DNA of 15,932 bases from M55B167 sp964406095. GTDB taxonomy: Bacteria > Verrucomicrobiota > Kiritimatiellia > RFP12 > UBA1067. The DNA is taken from positions 1-15,932 of the forward strand of contig CAYOQJ010000056.1 in the NCBI GenBank assembly GCA_964406095.1, in the 5' to 3' direction. The notes beneath the pieces are model-generated. The model was not told the DNA's origin and did not search any database. It was given only the letters and a program-made list of their open reading frames with translations. Positions 14,291 to 15,932 of the stretch are shown in pieces (position 1 is the stretch's first letter; every line of letters starts with the position of its first letter). The translations under genes and the position numbers were made by a program.

Positions 14291-15544
14291 TCATACAGCC
14301 GCAGGTTCAGTTGCAGCATCCGCGGGGACTTCCGGCCGGGATTCATCCTTGGCTGGCGCAGTGCCTTCAACTCCGGACCTGCTGACCTTGGACAGATACC
14401 CGTAGAAGAGCGCGAACGAAAATCCCGCAAGCAGAGCCGCAACAGTGGGCTGCACTCCTACGAACCAGTTATATATCCCGTGCAGGACCGAGGAAACCGC
14501 CAGCCCCAGAAAAAAGAGCACGATTATCCGCCTGCGCGTCACAGCAACCGTAGACACAAAATAGGCGAAGATCCCCGACCACACAGCGTGGCAGAACACA
14601 AGGGAGAGGGAACGGAGCATAGTCGCAACCATTGCCGTGTGAACACCGGCGGCAAGACCTGCCTCACCGTACTGCATGGTCTGCACGTAGGTATTCAGGA
14701 CAAAATCGTGCCCGTATGAGACATTCTCAAAAGCCGCGAAACCCAGACCGGAGAACACGCCGACCTCGATCATGGTGACCGGATTGACGGACCTGAATTT
14801 AAAGACGGCGTATATAAGCACCGGAAGCAGTTTGCACAGCTCCTCACATATTCCGACCTGAAACACAAATCCGAACAGCCGCACAGTGGCAATATCACTG
14901 TTAACCAGATTAAGAAAGAAATCAGGAATGATAAAAGTGTACGCCAGCAGAAGAAGGTTTATGCCGATGACACCGGTGAAAAAGAGTGCTCCCGCAGTCC
15001 ACTTCAAACCGGAATCGGCTTTCATGATGAACTTATGGAACAGAACGCCCCACAGGGCTGCAAAGAAAAGGGCAAATACAGTGAGCTGTGCATCGGCCTC
15101 CTGCAATGTCACGATAAACAACGGTGTCACCCCGAGAAGAACAGAGGACCAGAACACGCCGCTTTTCATCAGGTCATTCAGGTTGCTGCTGTCAATGGGC
15201 AGGATCTCGGCTTTCCAGTCCATCTCCTTCAGGTCGCGGAATGTAGCTATCGCATGCTGCGGAGCCGCATCGAGAATGTTTACGGCGATCCTTTCGGCAT
15301 TTTCGAGGACAGCAGAGACATCAGTCACTATTGATTTTCCGCCGGGCAGCGGAGGCGGCACTATCTTTTCAGCCCCGGTATCCAGTTCGACAAGGCCGCT
15401 TTCGATAAGTTTGACCCACTCTGAAGCTGAATTCGTTTTAATAAGCGTATCGGCTTTAACTTCACCGGACTGGAGCATCCTCTCAAGGTCATGAAAATCC
15501 AGAGGTCCGGTTTCCTTATCATTGACTTTGCAGTACCACTCCAT
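14291..15544 (-). CDS. GYF_2 domain - PrsW-family intramembrane protease
   Basis: About 417 residues from the ATG at 15544 (AAAAAGGGGAAAGTT upstream). The frame is also open back to an ATG at 15595 (MSASSIF...), inside the leader repeat. Residues 1-50 are a GYF_2/DUF4339 domain (MEWYCKVNDKETGPLDFHDL, LIKTNSASEWVKL), then a Pro-rich PPPLPGG linker and several membrane helices. PrsW motifs are all present: ICEELCKLLPV (EExxK), GLGFAAFENVSYG (FxxxEN), FCHAVWSGIFAY (HxxxG) and SVLHGIYNW. PrsW of Bacillus cleaves an anti-sigma factor in the membrane; here the target is unknown. The tail is Ala/Pro/Glu-rich. First gene of the leftward unit with the lipoprotein and the small membrane protein, one of which could be a partner or substrate. 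Confidence 0.85.
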   Translation of the reverse strand: MEWYCKVNDKETGPLDFHDLERMLQSGEVKADTLIKTNSASEWVKLIESGLVELDTGAEKIVPPPLPGGKSIVTDVSAVLENAERIAVNILDAAPQHAIATFRDLKEMDWKAEILPIDSSNLNDLMKSGVFWSSVLLGVTPLFIVTLQEADAQLTVFALFFAALWGVLFHKFIMKADSGLKWTAGALFFTGVIGINLLLLAYTFIIPDFFLNLVNSDIATVRLFGFVFQVGICEELCKLLPVLIYAVFKFRSVNPVTMIEVGVFSGLGFAAFENVSYGHDFVLNTYVQTMQYGEAGLAAGVHTAMVATMLRSLSLVFCHAVWSGIFAYFVSTVAVTRRRIIVLFFLGLAVSSVLHGIYNWFVGVQPTVAALLAGFSFALFYGYLSKVSRSGVEGTAPAKDESRPEVPADAATEPAAV

Positions 15545-15652
15545 AACTTTCCCCTTTTTCTTACCTGTTAAACAAAAAATGGAGGACGCGGACATACACC
15601 ACTACCTCTAACAGTAGGCCCGCCAAGGCCCAGGAAAGAAAATAACGATGAA

Positions 15653-15755
15653 GCCGCGCCCTCCAGACGGGGGACTGCGACCTCACTGAAATCGATCTTT
15701 CCTAGAAAATTTTGGCGGTTTACTGTTAGACGATATTCTGTGAGTTTACAGAAAC
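15653..15755 (-). ncRNA. Candidate C4-like antisense RNA, copy 2
   Basis: Three blocks of the minus-strand upstream segment are complementary to the downstream target: 15696-15703 with 15632-15639 (8 bp), 15712-15718 with 15620-15626 (7 bp), and 15721-15729 with 15608-15616 (9 bp). The outer two blocks differ in sequence from those of copy 1, yet each copy pairs with itself. A hairpin with the same GTCGC/GCGGC outer stem and a different loop lies at 15681-15653. Ends are estimated from the -10-like box and the hairpin. Confidence 0.55.
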
Positions 15756-15756
15756 T

Positions 15757-15787
15757 ATGTTATGCTGCGTTCTATGCTAAATTAGCA
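15757..15787 (-). promoter_or_regulatory. Promoter-like region with palindrome, leader copy 2
   Basis: Minus strand: TAACAT (15762-15757) takes the place of the TATAAT of copy 1. Upstream is TGCTAATTTAGCA (15787-15775), a palindrome with six-base arms and one central base. The identical spacer ATAGAACGCAGCA separates palindrome and -10-like box in both copies. Confidence 0.4.
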
Positions 15788-15815
15788 CCTCCTCTTAAGA
15801 CGCATCGTGCGCCCG

Positions 15816-15932
15816 TTTTTGATTCATAAATAGAATCACTACCATCCCATAGGCTTTGAAAAAAGGCATTCCGCCCCCTTTCCCCCATTGATTTTATTGG
15901 GTTTCTTTGTGATCTGAACTGTGTTTCCGAAA
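15816..15932. other. Right edge, no feature seen
   Basis: AT-rich then C-rich sequence (GCCCCCTTTCCCCC near 15872) with no open frame of interest and no clear hairpin. It is probably upstream sequence of the leader module and of whatever lies beyond the window. Confidence 0.4.

Larger units (their letters stand above)
15572..15815 (-). repeat. Leader module, copy 2 (direct repeat of 2012-2265)
   Basis: Same order of elements as copy 1, reading leftwards into the PrsW-like gene: palindrome and promoter-like box, antisense segment, hairpin, target with AGGCCCGCCAAGGCC (15616-15630, plus strand), and the MSASSIF frame. A 40-residue frame from GTG at about 15688 (MRSQSPVWRARLHRYFLSW...) overlaps the target; copy 1 has the related MRSQSLVWVRGFIHVLFGAL but stops after 23 residues. 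Confidence 0.85.

Noticed and set aside
2012..15815. Insertion sequence or composite transposon bounded by the direct repeats
   Set aside because: No transposase, no terminal inverted repeats and no target-site duplication are visible; the repeats carry regulatory structure instead.

Overview
The window looks like an accessory or mobile-element-like stretch of a bacterial genome. The host is probably a member of the PVC group (Kiritimatiellota/Lentisphaerota type). That guess rests only on the mix of parallel beta-helix surface protein, GYF_2-PrsW fusion, Sel1/SHOCT lipoprotein and primase-helicase genes, and is weak. No rRNA, tRNA, CRISPR array, transposase, integrase, capsid or conjugation gene is visible.

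Layout. (1) 1-1899, minus: a secreted beta-helix protein gene, broken by one frameshift at a C5 run and running off the left edge. (2) 2012-2265: a non-coding leader module, copy 1, reading leftwards. (3) 2368-4762, plus: DUF3150-like gene, terminator, then a tightly packed operon DUF1257 - DUF2997 - small unknown - short RadC/JAB protein. (4) 4763-5255: AT-rich intergenic region full of GGTAACGC-type repeats and palindromes, a candidate replication origin or multi-operator control region. (5) 5256-6746, plus: WGR-ATP-dependent DNA ligase fusion and a small unknown. (6) 6745-6904: two tandem long hairpins between convergent genes. (7) 6954-10064, minus: large primase-helicase fusion. (8) 10281-12424, plus: Ycf46-like AAA ATPase and a small HEYGH metallopeptidase-like protein. 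(9) 12425-12875: no convincing gene, two hairpins. (10) 12876-15544, minus: PrsW-family protease with GYF_2 domain, Sel1/SHOCT lipoprotein and small membrane protein, probably one transcription unit. (11) 15572-15815: leader module, copy 2, in the same orientation as copy 1, about 13.6 kb away.

The central block (2368-12424) combines DNA priming and unwinding, ligation, a RadC-type protein and a DUF3150/DUF1257/DUF2997/AAA set. It reads as the replication and maintenance core of a plasmid, phage-like or integrative element. DUF1257, DUF2997 and Ycf46-like ATPases recur together in bacteria and phages, but their joint function is not established.

The most interesting signal is the duplicated leader. 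In each copy an upstream segment of the minus-strand transcript is complementary to a segment about 60-80 bases downstream of it, in three blocks. The block sequences differ between the two copies, yet complementarity is kept in each. This compensatory divergence, with a conserved hairpin between the partners, a promoter-like region upstream and short Ash/Icd-like reading frames over the target, matches the plan of C4 antisense RNA of phages P1/P7. A third perfect 15-base copy of the target-complementary core lies in the 3' region of the DUF3150 gene, where it would be transcribed in the opposite sense.
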